Below, piece by piece: positions 19,121 through 25,633 of a stretch of DNA of 41,976 nucleotides (its first letter is position 1; each line of letters begins with the position of its first letter). The stretch spans positions 44,179-86,154 of IMG/VR virus record IMGVR_UViG_3300001460_000013. One strand, 5' to 3'. The notes beneath the pieces are model-generated. The model ran no database searches, was not told where the DNA came from, and saw only the letters and a program-made list of their open reading frames with translations. This DNA comes from a virus. The position numbers and the translations under genes are program-made.

Positions 19121-19831
19121 TTAAGCCAACCACTTAGCCCAAGCGACTCCTTTAGTTATAGCCGCTCCTAATCCTAAGCCACTTGCCGGAGGTGTATATG
19201 TCATCTGTCCTGTAGCGGGGTCTATCCAGTAAGCATTATTCATTTGGTCATAACCTGCTGGCGGTACAGGATATCCTGAAGTATTATTCATAGCATTCAT
19301 TTGTTGATTCATAGTATTGTTCATACCTACACCCATATTACTTCCTTGGATATTTGCAGGATTCATACCCATTTGATTTGGCACTCCTCCTCCATATGCA
19401 GGTTGTGATGGCATTGCCTGTTGTGCAGGACTAGAAAATCCTTGAGATTCTAGATATTGTTGCTTAGCCATTCTTCTTTGCATAACAACTTCACTATTTA
19501 CTGCCGTAGCCAATAAAGTTTGTAAATCTAAAATAATATTTTCTTCTGTAATAGTATTCAAAGATGCCATTGCGTCAGAATGTAATGTGATTTCTCCACT
19601 ACTTTGTGTATTAAATTTTAATTGAGTTAATAATTTACTAACACTTCTTGATACTGCATCTTCAATTAATTTATCTAATGCCGCTAAAAATGCTTCACCA
19701 TGATATTGAAAGAAATCTTCTACATGATTTTCTTGTAGAGTTAATAAATTGTTCATTGTTTTAAATTGACTTTGATTATTAGCACTTATAGAAGACATTA
19801 TTTGCCCATTACTTGTTCCAAAAACTCCCAT
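19121..19831 (-). CDS. Asn/Gln/Met-rich protein with helical head
   Basis: Residues 25-130 are helical (NNLLTLQENHVEDFFQYHGE; AALDKLIEDAVSRSVSKLL). Residues about 130-200 are low-complexity, rich in Asn, Gln, Met, Gly and Pro (for example MNNTMNQQMNAMNNTSG), and likely disordered. The final 25 residues (SGLGLGAAITKGVAWAKWLA) are an amphipathic or hydrophobic tail that could touch a membrane. It overlaps the zinc-protein gene by one base and is the last member of the GTPase neighbourhood. No family recognised. Confidence 0.7.
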   Translation of the reverse strand: MGVFGTSNGQIMSSISANNQSQFKTMNNLLTLQENHVEDFFQYHGEAFLAALDKLIEDAVSRSVSKLLTQLKFNTQSSGEITLHSDAMASLNTITEENIILDLQTLLATAVNSEVVMQRRMAKQQYLESQGFSSPAQQAMPSQPAYGGGVPNQMGMNPANIQGSNMGVGMNNTMNQQMNAMNNTSGYPVPPAGYDQMNNAYWIDPATGQMTYTPPASGLGLGAAITKGVAWAKWLA

Positions 19832-20502
19832 TATTCTTCGACCCCCACTTGCTCTTGCACTTCTATCTTCGCACCTTCAGTTAATAAAGTTTTGACTCTT
19901 TCATTATTAGCATTACTTTCTATAATTAATCTAAATAATTCTTCTTCTTTAGATTCTTTACCTGACTGAGGAGGTTTAACTACCCATCCTAATGAAGATA
20001 AGGATTGTATATCCATCTGTTTAAGACTAGTTAACGGCCCTGATGCTAATGGATTTAAGTTAGGCATCTTAGGTATATATGCACTGTAACTTAAACCATG
20101 TTCTTCGGCTAGTATTTGTTGTTCTAACATCTCATACTGTCTATGTATAGATGCATGTTTATCACAATAAGTTCCTCTCATTGGATAGCCCTTTCTTACT
20201 TTATGTAATGGTAATGGTGGCCTCATGTTGTCTCCAGCATCCCAAACTTTTTGAGTTCCACAAACTACACATCTATCTTTCATGTTATATTTGAATTTAT
20301 ATGGTAGTTTTAGGAAAGTTTTCTTTTCAGGTTTTAGTATTTTTGTTATCTCCTTAAGTTGTTTTTTTGGTTTTATATTTTTATACTCATAGAGCATTAC
20401 TGCACCTGCGGCTCTACCTTGAGTAAATCTATCCAAAAAAGGATTTCCTACGTTCGTTGTTGTTGCTCCTATTAAGTTGGGGGGTTGGTAATTCATTGTC
20501 AT
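19831..20502 (-). CDS. Zinc-binding protein of the GTPase neighbourhood
   Basis: A likely zinc site is made by C78 and C81 (RCVVCGTQ) with C113 and H116 (YCDKHASIH). The region before it is basic (residues 42-75, many Lys). The C-terminal part has a helical acidic stretch (KESKEEELFRLIIESNANNE). It lies 10 nt after the GTPase gene and overlaps the following gene. It may be a virion linker or a partner of the GTPase; neither is shown by sequence. Function unknown. Confidence 0.7.
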   Translation of the reverse strand: MTMNYQPPNLIGATTTNVGNPFLDRFTQGRAAGAVMLYEYKNIKPKKQLKEITKILKPEKKTFLKLPYKFKYNMKDRCVVCGTQKVWDAGDNMRPPLPLHKVRKGYPMRGTYCDKHASIHRQYEMLEQQILAEEHGLSYSAYIPKMPNLNPLASGPLTSLKQMDIQSLSSLGWVVKPPQSGKESKEEELFRLIIESNANNERVKTLLTEGAKIEVQEQVGVEE

Positions 20503-20512
20503 TTTTTTTCAC

Positions 20513-21184
20513 CTAGTAATCTTTTATCATTGTTAATATGCCTCTATACACCATTTCTGAATCTGACTTAGCACTTACTATATATTTAAAACATGGTATT
20601 CCTTTGTCGTTTAGTTTTTGCATTCCTACTTTGAATGATTCAAAGATAGGATGTTTTTCTATTGGGCCATCATAATCATATTTGTCTTTCCACAAATCAT
20701 ATTTATTAGCCCACATTCCTACTGCAATTGGATAGTCATTAGATTTCTTTTTTTTGTTTTTTCCATTAACAGTCCAAGAATTAGCACAAATTGAATCTAC
20801 TAAAAAAGTCCAACATAGTTGTTGTTCAATGTCAAAATGTTTATCCATATGTCTGTCATCTATCATGAATATTATATATCTAACATGTCTATTTTTCATG
20901 TCTTCTATCCATTCACCCCAAAAAACTGTTTCTCCCCCAATATCCGCAGTTTTAACTGTATGAGCATCACCATCTAATTTTACATATTTTCTACTAGCAC
21001 GTTCAGTACCAACAGTTCGTTCTACTATTGTTGGTACTTCTCCTCTAGTTCTTAATTGATGATGTAATGTTGTCTTCCCTGCTTTACTAGCACCATATAC
21101 ACCAAAAGGAATAGAATGTAATCTTTGATAGATTCTATTCATACCCTCAACTAAGAGAATAGCAAACCCTGCCATTACAGACAT
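20513..21184 (-). CDS. Ras/Arf-like small GTPase
   Basis: All five guanine-nucleotide motifs are visible in 223 residues: P-loop G31-ASKAGKT (31-38), candidate switch I threonines at 52, 57 and 60 (VPTIVERTVGTER), DIGGE at 81-85, NKYD at 160-163 and SAK at 204-206. The DxGG form recalls Arf, G-alpha and Rag proteins. The residue after it is Glu rather than the usual catalytic Gln, so intrinsic hydrolysis may be altered. The first 15 residues are hydrophobic (MSVMAGFAILLVEGM) and might anchor it to a membrane. A Lys-rich loop (142-147) sits before G4. Two small membrane-protein genes precede it and a zinc-protein gene follows. Its GGTGAT ribosome binding site lies at the end of the upstream gene. 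GTP binding is well supported; the role in the virus is unknown. Confidence 0.85.
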   Translation of the reverse strand: MSVMAGFAILLVEGMNRIYQRLHSIPFGVYGASKAGKTTLHHQLRTRGEVPTIVERTVGTERASRKYVKLDGDAHTVKTADIGGETVFWGEWIEDMKNRHVRYIIFMIDDRHMDKHFDIEQQLCWTFLVDSICANSWTVNGKNKKKKSNDYPIAVGMWANKYDLWKDKYDYDGPIEKHPIFESFKVGMQKLNDKGIPCFKYIVSAKSDSEMVYRGILTMIKDY

Positions 21185-21188
21185 GCTA

Positions 21189-21413
21189 TCACCATAGATG
21201 ATTCCAAAAGTTTACCATACCTCCCCAAAGCCACCCATACATATTATAACCCATATGAGCAACTAAGTGTCCTGCACAAAAAGATGTAACAGTAGAGATT
21301 ATTCCCCATAACCAAAATCTTGCTCGTATAAACCATATGTCTGCGGAGTGCGCTCTTTGTAAATCATAAGCCATAGTAGACTCATCAAAACCCATTAGGA
21401 TTTCTCCGACCAT
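21189..21413 (-). CDS. Small membrane protein, 74 aa
   Basis: The N-terminal 30 residues are soluble (MVGEILMGFDESTMAYDLQR). A hydrophobic segment follows at about 33-52 (FWLWGIISTVTSFCAGHLVA), and a second, Trp/Gly-rich one at about 55-68 ends the protein near HLW. It lies 4 nt before the GTPase gene and 8 nt after another membrane-protein gene, implying coordinated expression and perhaps a membrane complex. It could also be a holin-like protein, but the setting among virion genes argues against that. No family recognised. Confidence 0.65.
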   Translation of the reverse strand: MVGEILMGFDESTMAYDLQRAHSADIWFIRARFWLWGIISTVTSFCAGHLVAHMGYNMYGWLWGGMVNFWNHLW

Positions 21414-21421
21414 TTAAATTC

Positions 21422-21844
21422 CTACCTTAACTCTGTTAAAAATGAGGGTGAAACTGTTTGTTCTTCGGCCTTATTAACCTGTCCAAATGTAGGTAAATTA
21501 TTATCTCCATAAACATTTGTTGGGCTAAATGTTTGTTGAAAGTTTCTCATAGATTCTCTAACCCTCTTACGATTCTCTTCATCTCTAGCCTTTCTATACC
21601 AGTAACTATCAATATTACGTTGAAGTAATCTATCTTCAATCATATCATGTATCATTAAATCAAAGGCCGCTTTCATAATCATAATAGCCCCAATCGTTAC
21701 AATACCAAAGAGTACTCCATGAGCATATCCTCCATAAGGAAAATCTACTCCATATTGAGTATAGAAGTAAACGTTAACTCCACTAACTGAACCTACGAAT
21801 AATATTGTCATTATTAGTCGTGTGTCTGTGTCTATGCTAGGCAT
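21422..21844 (-). CDS. Two-span membrane protein, 140 aa
   Basis: Two membrane segments are predicted by eye at about 10-28 (LIMTILFVGSVSGVNVYFY) and 42-64 (HGVLFGIVTIGAIMIMKAAF). A charged helical C-terminal region follows (YRKARDEENRKRVRESMRN), then a Pro/Asn-rich tail. It precedes the other small membrane protein and the GTPase. The charged tail could be the contact for the GTPase or for virion proteins. No family recognised. Confidence 0.7.
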   Translation of the reverse strand: MPSIDTDTRLIMTILFVGSVSGVNVYFYTQYGVDFPYGGYAHGVLFGIVTIGAIMIMKAAFDLMIHDMIEDRLLQRNIDSYWYRKARDEENRKRVRESMRNFQQTFSPTNVYGDNNLPTFGQVNKAEEQTVSPSFLTELR

Positions 21845-21853
21845 ATAATCGCC

Positions 21854-22168
21854 TCACGCAAACTCCACACTATATGCTACAACGTGATTACTGTCAGCAA
21901 TAACATCAGCAAATAACCCATTAGCACACAATACTCCATGCATATCAAATTCAATATTCTGTGGAGAAGTACTAGAGGCTAATAAATTAATTCTAGATAC
22001 TTCTGTACCACTTGCGGCACTTGCATTGTCAAAAAGTTTTAATGTACTCAATGCCGCAGTTGAATTACTACTAGTAACACTAACATGAATGCTCATAAGT
22101 TTACATCTTGATGCTGAAATAACTCCATCAGTAGTTTTAACTCCACTTGTTGCACATGTTACAGACAT
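21854..22168 (-). CDS. Small beta-rich virion-like protein, 104 aa
   Basis: This Ser/Ala/Thr-rich protein has alternating strand patterns (LMSIHVSVTSSNSTAALSTL; NIEFDMHGVLCANGLFADVI) without membrane segments. Such short beta proteins next to capsid genes are often decoration or fibre-base proteins in marine phages. Its start overlaps the stop of the basic-tailed protein by one base. Function is inferred from pattern and position only. Confidence 0.55.
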   Translation of the reverse strand: MSVTCATSGVKTTDGVISASRCKLMSIHVSVTSSNSTAALSTLKLFDNASAASGTEVSRINLLASSTSPQNIEFDMHGVLCANGLFADVIADSNHVVAYSVEFA

Positions 22169-22539
22169 TATTTTTTGCCTCCTTTCTTAGCAGTTTTCTT
22201 AGCCGGAGTTTTCTTAACTGGAGTTGATACTACATCTTCTACTACTTTCTGTACTTTTTGTCTAGTACTCTTTGTAGGGAATAATTTGTTTAATAACATT
22301 TTTTTATCTAAAACGCTATATCTAGTATAGAATAGTTCTAACATATGTTCCGGTAAATCTGAAATAGATTTTCTATCACTAGCCTCAAAAGATAATTCTA
22401 AATCACGATTATTTACTAGTCCATATATTAATCTAGCAGGCATTTCAGGAATAATCCCTCGCCTTGTTATAGAGTAATCTTTTCCTCCTAAGTAAATCTT
22501 AGATTCCCTTGCATCTTCAACTAATTTAACTGTTACCAT
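22168..22539 (-). CDS. Capsid-region protein with histone H1-like basic tail
   Basis: Residues 1-100 form a small folded domain (VTVKLVEDARESKIYLGGKD; PARLIYGLVNN). The last 18 residues (TPVKKTPAKKTAKKGGKK) are a Lys/Pro/Ala tail like those of histone H1 and some bacterial nucleoid proteins, so it may touch packaged DNA or the shell interior. It is the first gene after the hairpin-bearing gap and has a GGAGAT ribosome binding site. Function unknown; DNA contact is inferred from the tail. Confidence 0.65.
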   Translation of the reverse strand: MVTVKLVEDARESKIYLGGKDYSITRRGIIPEMPARLIYGLVNNRDLELSFEASDRKSISDLPEHMLELFYTRYSVLDKKMLLNKLFPTKSTRQKVQKVVEDVVSTPVKKTPAKKTAKKGGKK

Positions 22540-22571
22540 TGTTTATATCTCCTTATTTAGATAGGTAGCCA

Positions 22572-22596
22572 TTGCTCCCTGATTGAGAGGGAGCAA
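22572..22596 (-). promoter_or_regulatory. Perfect 9-bp hairpin in the 88-nt gap after the decoration gene
   Basis: The arms TTGCTCCCT (22572-22580) and AGGGAGCAA (22588-22596) pair perfectly around a 7-nt loop. It lies in the window's only gap over 80 nt (22540-22627). No T-run follows it on the transcribed strand, so it is not a classic terminator. It may stabilise or process the capsid mRNA. Iterated GTGTAAA/GTGTAAAA/CGTAAAA lies just upstream in the transcript. Confidence 0.6.
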
Positions 22597-22627
22597 CGAC
22601 TACTATTTTACGTTTTACACTTTACAC

Positions 22628-22984
22628 TCAAATTAATCCGTAAACACGGACTCTTATTTCGCCAATGTTATCGGTGTTAGAAGCCGCAGGTACATTCATC
22701 TGAAAAGAAGACCCCGAAAGGTACTTTCCACCAATTGCTGCACCTGCTCCTGTTTCAGCACTAATTGCTGATACAGAATAGCCACCCGCAATTGTGTCTG
22801 TTGAAAGACCTGTCACAATAACCGCATTAATTCTACTTAACCCTAATGAAGAACCAAGAATAGTTTCTCCATTAGCAGTATAAGAATCAATATCAATTAC
22901 TGCATCAACATAGTATTCATCTCCTGATACTTTAGGAGTAGTCATACCTTTGTGGTCTTCTAATAATGTTACACTATGTCCCAT
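22628..22984 (-). CDS. Capsid decoration-like protein
   Basis: The 118-residue, Ser/Gly/Ala-rich protein has strand patterns (YYVDAVIDIDSYTANGETIL; INAVIVTGLS; IGEIRVRVYGLI) and no membrane segment. It lies 12 nt after the major capsid protein gene, where many tailed viruses encode a head decoration or stabilising protein. No diagnostic motif is visible, so the role rests on size, composition and position. Confidence 0.6.
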   Translation of the reverse strand: MGHSVTLLEDHKGMTTPKVSGDEYYVDAVIDIDSYTANGETILGSSLGLSRINAVIVTGLSTDTIAGGYSVSAISAETGAGAAIGGKYLSGSSFQMNVPAASNTDNIGEIRVRVYGLI

Positions 22985-22996
22985 TAATTATTCACC

Positions 22997-24385
22997 TCAC
23001 GCACTCTTCAAGTTAGTAATCTTACCTTGACCTTTGAAGAAAGAACAACATGTCTCTCCCATAGTACGGTACATTCCTTGATTACCAAGTTTACCAACTC
23101 CGAATGGATTTCCGTTTGAAATTCCATCCTCGAAGTATTGTGTAGGTTTCATAACCGCTAGCCACAAATGGTCAGTGTCTAAGAACAATATATCACTTAG
23201 TGGGTTAGCAGTTTCTTTTCCAGTATTAGGCATATCCTTTGATGGAATGATTGGTATGTCATAGTATGTTGCAACTCTGAAACCAACTTCTGAACCCTTA
23301 ACTCCACGAACACCGTTATGTGTAGGAACAATTTCTTTCCTATCCATAAATCTCTCTTGACTTTGTAATAAGTCAGAAATATGTTGTATAGTATCATATC
23401 CAGTTAACATAACTTTTGGATTTCCACCATTTTGGCGTATCTTTCTTAGCATGTCGTTTATCAATGTTAGAGTTAATACCCTTCCTCCGGCATAACTTGC
23501 ACCAAAGTCAACTTCAGCATCCATGAAAGATGAAGCCCCTGCTGAATAAGTAGAACCACTAACTGTAACTATTCTACCATCAGCCGCAGTTGTACCATAT
23601 AAATTAATCAAATGGTCTAATCCAGCCATAGTAGAATTGCCTGTCGCACCCATATCAGTTAAATCAGCATTAGCCATAGCCGCAATTTCTGCGGCAGAAG
23701 AAACTATCTTCATTAAAGAAGTATAATTTCTGTTCATGTTAAGTGCTGTTCCATCATTGTATCTTTCTAGAGGCATTAGTAACATCTTACTTTGAGTTTC
23801 AGCGTGATGCTTACCCATATCTTCTCTAACGATTGCACGTATATCTCCAACACCATCATCAATAGCGGCCATTTCCATTCCAAGTTCTGAGAACTCAAAC
23901 AAATGTGCTATTGTTTTAGGGCTTGTAAATAGTTTAGTGTATTCAGGAGACAATGCTCTGAATCCATTTGCTCCACCTAATGTTGCGTTTTCTTCTACTC
24001 CACCAATTTGGTCTGCTCTAGGTGTAGATAAATCAGTAACATTTTCTGCAACCTCAGTAGAGCCTACTTCAAAAGCCGCACCTGAACCACCAGTAGGTCG
24101 GGATTTTAATATTCTCCAACCGCTAGATGTGTATGGCCTCTTTGCTATCATAGACAAAGCGTTAACTTCTTGATTTAACATTGACCAAACTTTTTGTCCA
24201 TAAAGAACGTTATATAAATCACCAATGTTGAGTGAGTTACCGTTTAATGATGCTACATCAGCCGCTCCGTGAGCAGTACCAAAACCACCAACAACTCCAC
24301 TACTTTTTAGTAGTGCGTTACCTGATGCTCCGGCCATCCCATATGTGCTTGCTTCCAAATCTCGTATTGTATTTATGTATGTCAT
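22997..24385 (-). CDS. Major capsid protein (HK97 fold)
   Basis: The 462-residue protein follows the protease-scaffold gene and carries stretches typical of HK97-type capsid proteins: SPEYTKLFTSPKTIAHLFEF, LINDMLRKIRQNGGNPKVML, FRVATYYDIPIIPSKDM and a C-terminal LWLAVMKPTQYFEDG. The start is the ATG at 24385, because AAGGAGAG lies 7 nt upstream at the end of the protease gene; a frame extended to 24427 is not credible. The mature N-terminus may be set by the prohead protease. It should be the most abundant virion protein. Confidence 0.88.
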   Translation of the reverse strand: MTYINTIRDLEASTYGMAGASGNALLKSSGVVGGFGTAHGAADVASLNGNSLNIGDLYNVLYGQKVWSMLNQEVNALSMIAKRPYTSSGWRILKSRPTGGSGAAFEVGSTEVAENVTDLSTPRADQIGGVEENATLGGANGFRALSPEYTKLFTSPKTIAHLFEFSELGMEMAAIDDGVGDIRAIVREDMGKHHAETQSKMLLMPLERYNDGTALNMNRNYTSLMKIVSSAAEIAAMANADLTDMGATGNSTMAGLDHLINLYGTTAADGRIVTVSGSTYSAGASSFMDAEVDFGASYAGGRVLTLTLINDMLRKIRQNGGNPKVMLTGYDTIQHISDLLQSQERFMDRKEIVPTHNGVRGVKGSEVGFRVATYYDIPIIPSKDMPNTGKETANPLSDILFLDTDHLWLAVMKPTQYFEDGISNGNPFGVGKLGNQGMYRTMGETCCSFFKGQGKITNLKSA

Positions 24386-24387
24386 TC

Positions 24388-25050
24388 TTAATCTCTCCTT
24401 CCAACTAATGTGTGTATATCTCCCCAAGACATATCTGCTACTGCTGATAATGTTGTTGGGAATCCTTCAGGTAGTGACATAGCAACTTCTTGTGCTTTGC
24501 GTACTTCATTGTGCTGTGTAGTTAATGATTTGCGTAGTTCTGCAAATTCATTCTTTAATGCATTTACTTCAGCAAGAGCATCATATTCTTCTCTTTCTGC
24601 GTTAGATTTCCTAACTGCTAATTCACTTTGTAGTCTTGCTTCAAAGTCAGTACTTAGAGACTCATATGCCATCTTTTCCATTTTTTCTGCTTTGTAGGCT
24701 TCATATGCTTTCTCTACGTTTTCGTGAGTTAAGTTTAGAGTACTAAAATCAGAATCTTTTAATCCTTTAGATACTTTAAGAGGTGCTGGAGTTGCAACTG
24801 GGTTTCCACCACTTACTACTTCTTCACCTGCTTCAGAGTGTTGTAAATCCATGTCTAATGATTTACCTTCTCCATCATCCATTTCATCTTCTCCCCTTTC
24901 TAGGTTTTCAGGGTCTTCATCGTCTGTATCCATGTAACTCATGTCACCTTTCGTTTCTTCATCTTTCGTTTCGTCTTCCTTGTGAACATCACTGACTTGT
25001 TTCATCAAGTCGTTTAGTTCATCAAGGGCTTTTTCAAGTTTATCACTCAT
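24388..25050 (-). CDS. Nested scaffold protein from internal start
   Basis: An in-frame ATG at 25050 (residue 187 of the protease fusion) is preceded by AAGGAGG with 7-nt spacing, a stronger site than many genes here. Starting there gives a 220-residue protein (MSDKLEKALDELNDLMKQ...) made only of the acidic and coiled-coil scaffold part. This parallels lambda, where Nu3 scaffold is translated from inside the protease gene C. The site is seen; its use is inferred. Confidence 0.6.
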   Translation of the reverse strand: MSDKLEKALDELNDLMKQVSDVHKEDETKDEETKGDMSYMDTDDEDPENLERGEDEMDDGEGKSLDMDLQHSEAGEEVVSGGNPVATPAPLKVSKGLKDSDFSTLNLTHENVEKAYEAYKAEKMEKMAYESLSTDFEARLQSELAVRKSNAEREEYDALAEVNALKNEFAELRKSLTTQHNEVRKAQEVAMSLPEGFPTTLSAVADMSWGDIHTLVGRRD

Positions 25051-25608
25051 TTTTTTTCCTCCTTTTTCTCCATTTTTATCCATTTTTAAAATGTCGAATC
25101 TTGCTTCGGGATTTATCCCTTTTTCACATATAGTTACTTCATGTAACTCTAACTTGTCAATTTCATTGTATTGACCTAACTCATCTGATTTTTTACTACG
25201 CTTTGATATTGCTTGTCCACCAATACTAAAGGAGCGTAATGTTCCTTTTCTAATACCTCTTGAAATTTCTTTTGCCTTTTCTATATCATCTCGTAATTTA
25301 ATAACTACATAGAATCCAACATTATCTACTTGAGTCTTATGTAATGTTCCATTTTTATCTCTATAATTTTCAATTACTTCTCCAACTTGAACATTGGAAT
25401 GGTTTGACATTACATTTCTATATTTCTTTTCTACCATATATTTAGCAACTGCATCATTTAATGCATCTAAAGTAATTAAATCATTTTGTTTGTCTACAAC
25501 TTCTATAGAAGCATATCCACCAATTACTAAATCATCTGATTTTAAAATGCTAAAACTACCGGAGGAACTATCCTCTTTCATTAGCATCTGCATTGCTGGC
25601 ACAAACAA
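24388..25608 (-). CDS. Prohead protease fused to scaffold (S78-type)
   Basis: The N-terminal domain (about 20-175) is an HK97-type prohead protease: a likely catalytic histidine at H70 (MSNHSNVQVGEV), a serine in SFSIGG (S128) and the conserved ending LHEVTICEKGINPEA with E157. Residues 187-406 are an acidic linker followed by coiled coil (for example EREEYDALAEVNALKNEFAE), the expected scaffold. The last 14 residues, MSWGDIHTLVGRRD, carry a motif also seen at the ends of neighbouring head proteins. It lies before the capsid gene, as usual, and would cleave scaffold and capsid during head maturation. Confidence 0.85.
   Translation of the reverse strand: MFVPAMQMLMKEDSSSGSFSILKSDDLVIGGYASIEVVDKQNDLITLDALNDAVAKYMVEKKYRNVMSNHSNVQVGEVIENYRDKNGTLHKTQVDNVGFYVVIKLRDDIEKAKEISRGIRKGTLRSFSIGGQAISKRSKKSDELGQYNEIDKLELHEVTICEKGINPEARFDILKMDKNGEKGGKKMSDKLEKALDELNDLMKQVSDVHKEDETKDEETKGDMSYMDTDDEDPENLERGEDEMDDGEGKSLDMDLQHSEAGEEVVSGGNPVATPAPLKVSKGLKDSDFSTLNLTHENVEKAYEAYKAEKMEKMAYESLSTDFEARLQSELAVRKSNAEREEYDALAEVNALKNEFAELRKSLTTQHNEVRKAQEVAMSLPEGFPTTLSAVADMSWGDIHTLVGRRD
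24393..24400 (-). promoter_or_regulatory. Ribosome binding site of the capsid gene
   Basis: AAGGAGAG lies 7 nt before the ATG at 24385 and inside the last codons (Gly-Arg-Arg-Asp-stop) of the protease gene. It fixes the capsid start downstream of an in-frame extension. Confidence 0.75.
25058..25064 (-). promoter_or_regulatory. Internal ribosome binding site in the protease gene
   Basis: AAGGAGG lies 7 nt before an in-frame ATG at 25050, within Lys/Gly codons linking protease and scaffold. It would produce free scaffold. Confidence 0.6.
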
Positions 25609-25633
25609 TCATTCTAAACTCTTACTATATAAG

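Noticed and set aside
21189-21844. The two small membrane proteins as a holin pair
   Set aside because: They sit inside the head-neck cassette with no lysis enzyme nearby, and the larger one has a long charged tail.
22572-22596. Hairpin as a classic intrinsic terminator
   Set aside because: No T-run follows the stem on the transcribed strand.
23197-23397. 66-codon minus-strand frame inside the capsid gene
   Set aside because: It lies in another frame of a well-supported gene and has no motif or convincing start signal.
24386-24427. 14-residue N-terminal extension of the capsid protein
   Set aside because: The extension overlaps the end of the protease gene, and a strong ribosome binding site points to the ATG at 24385.
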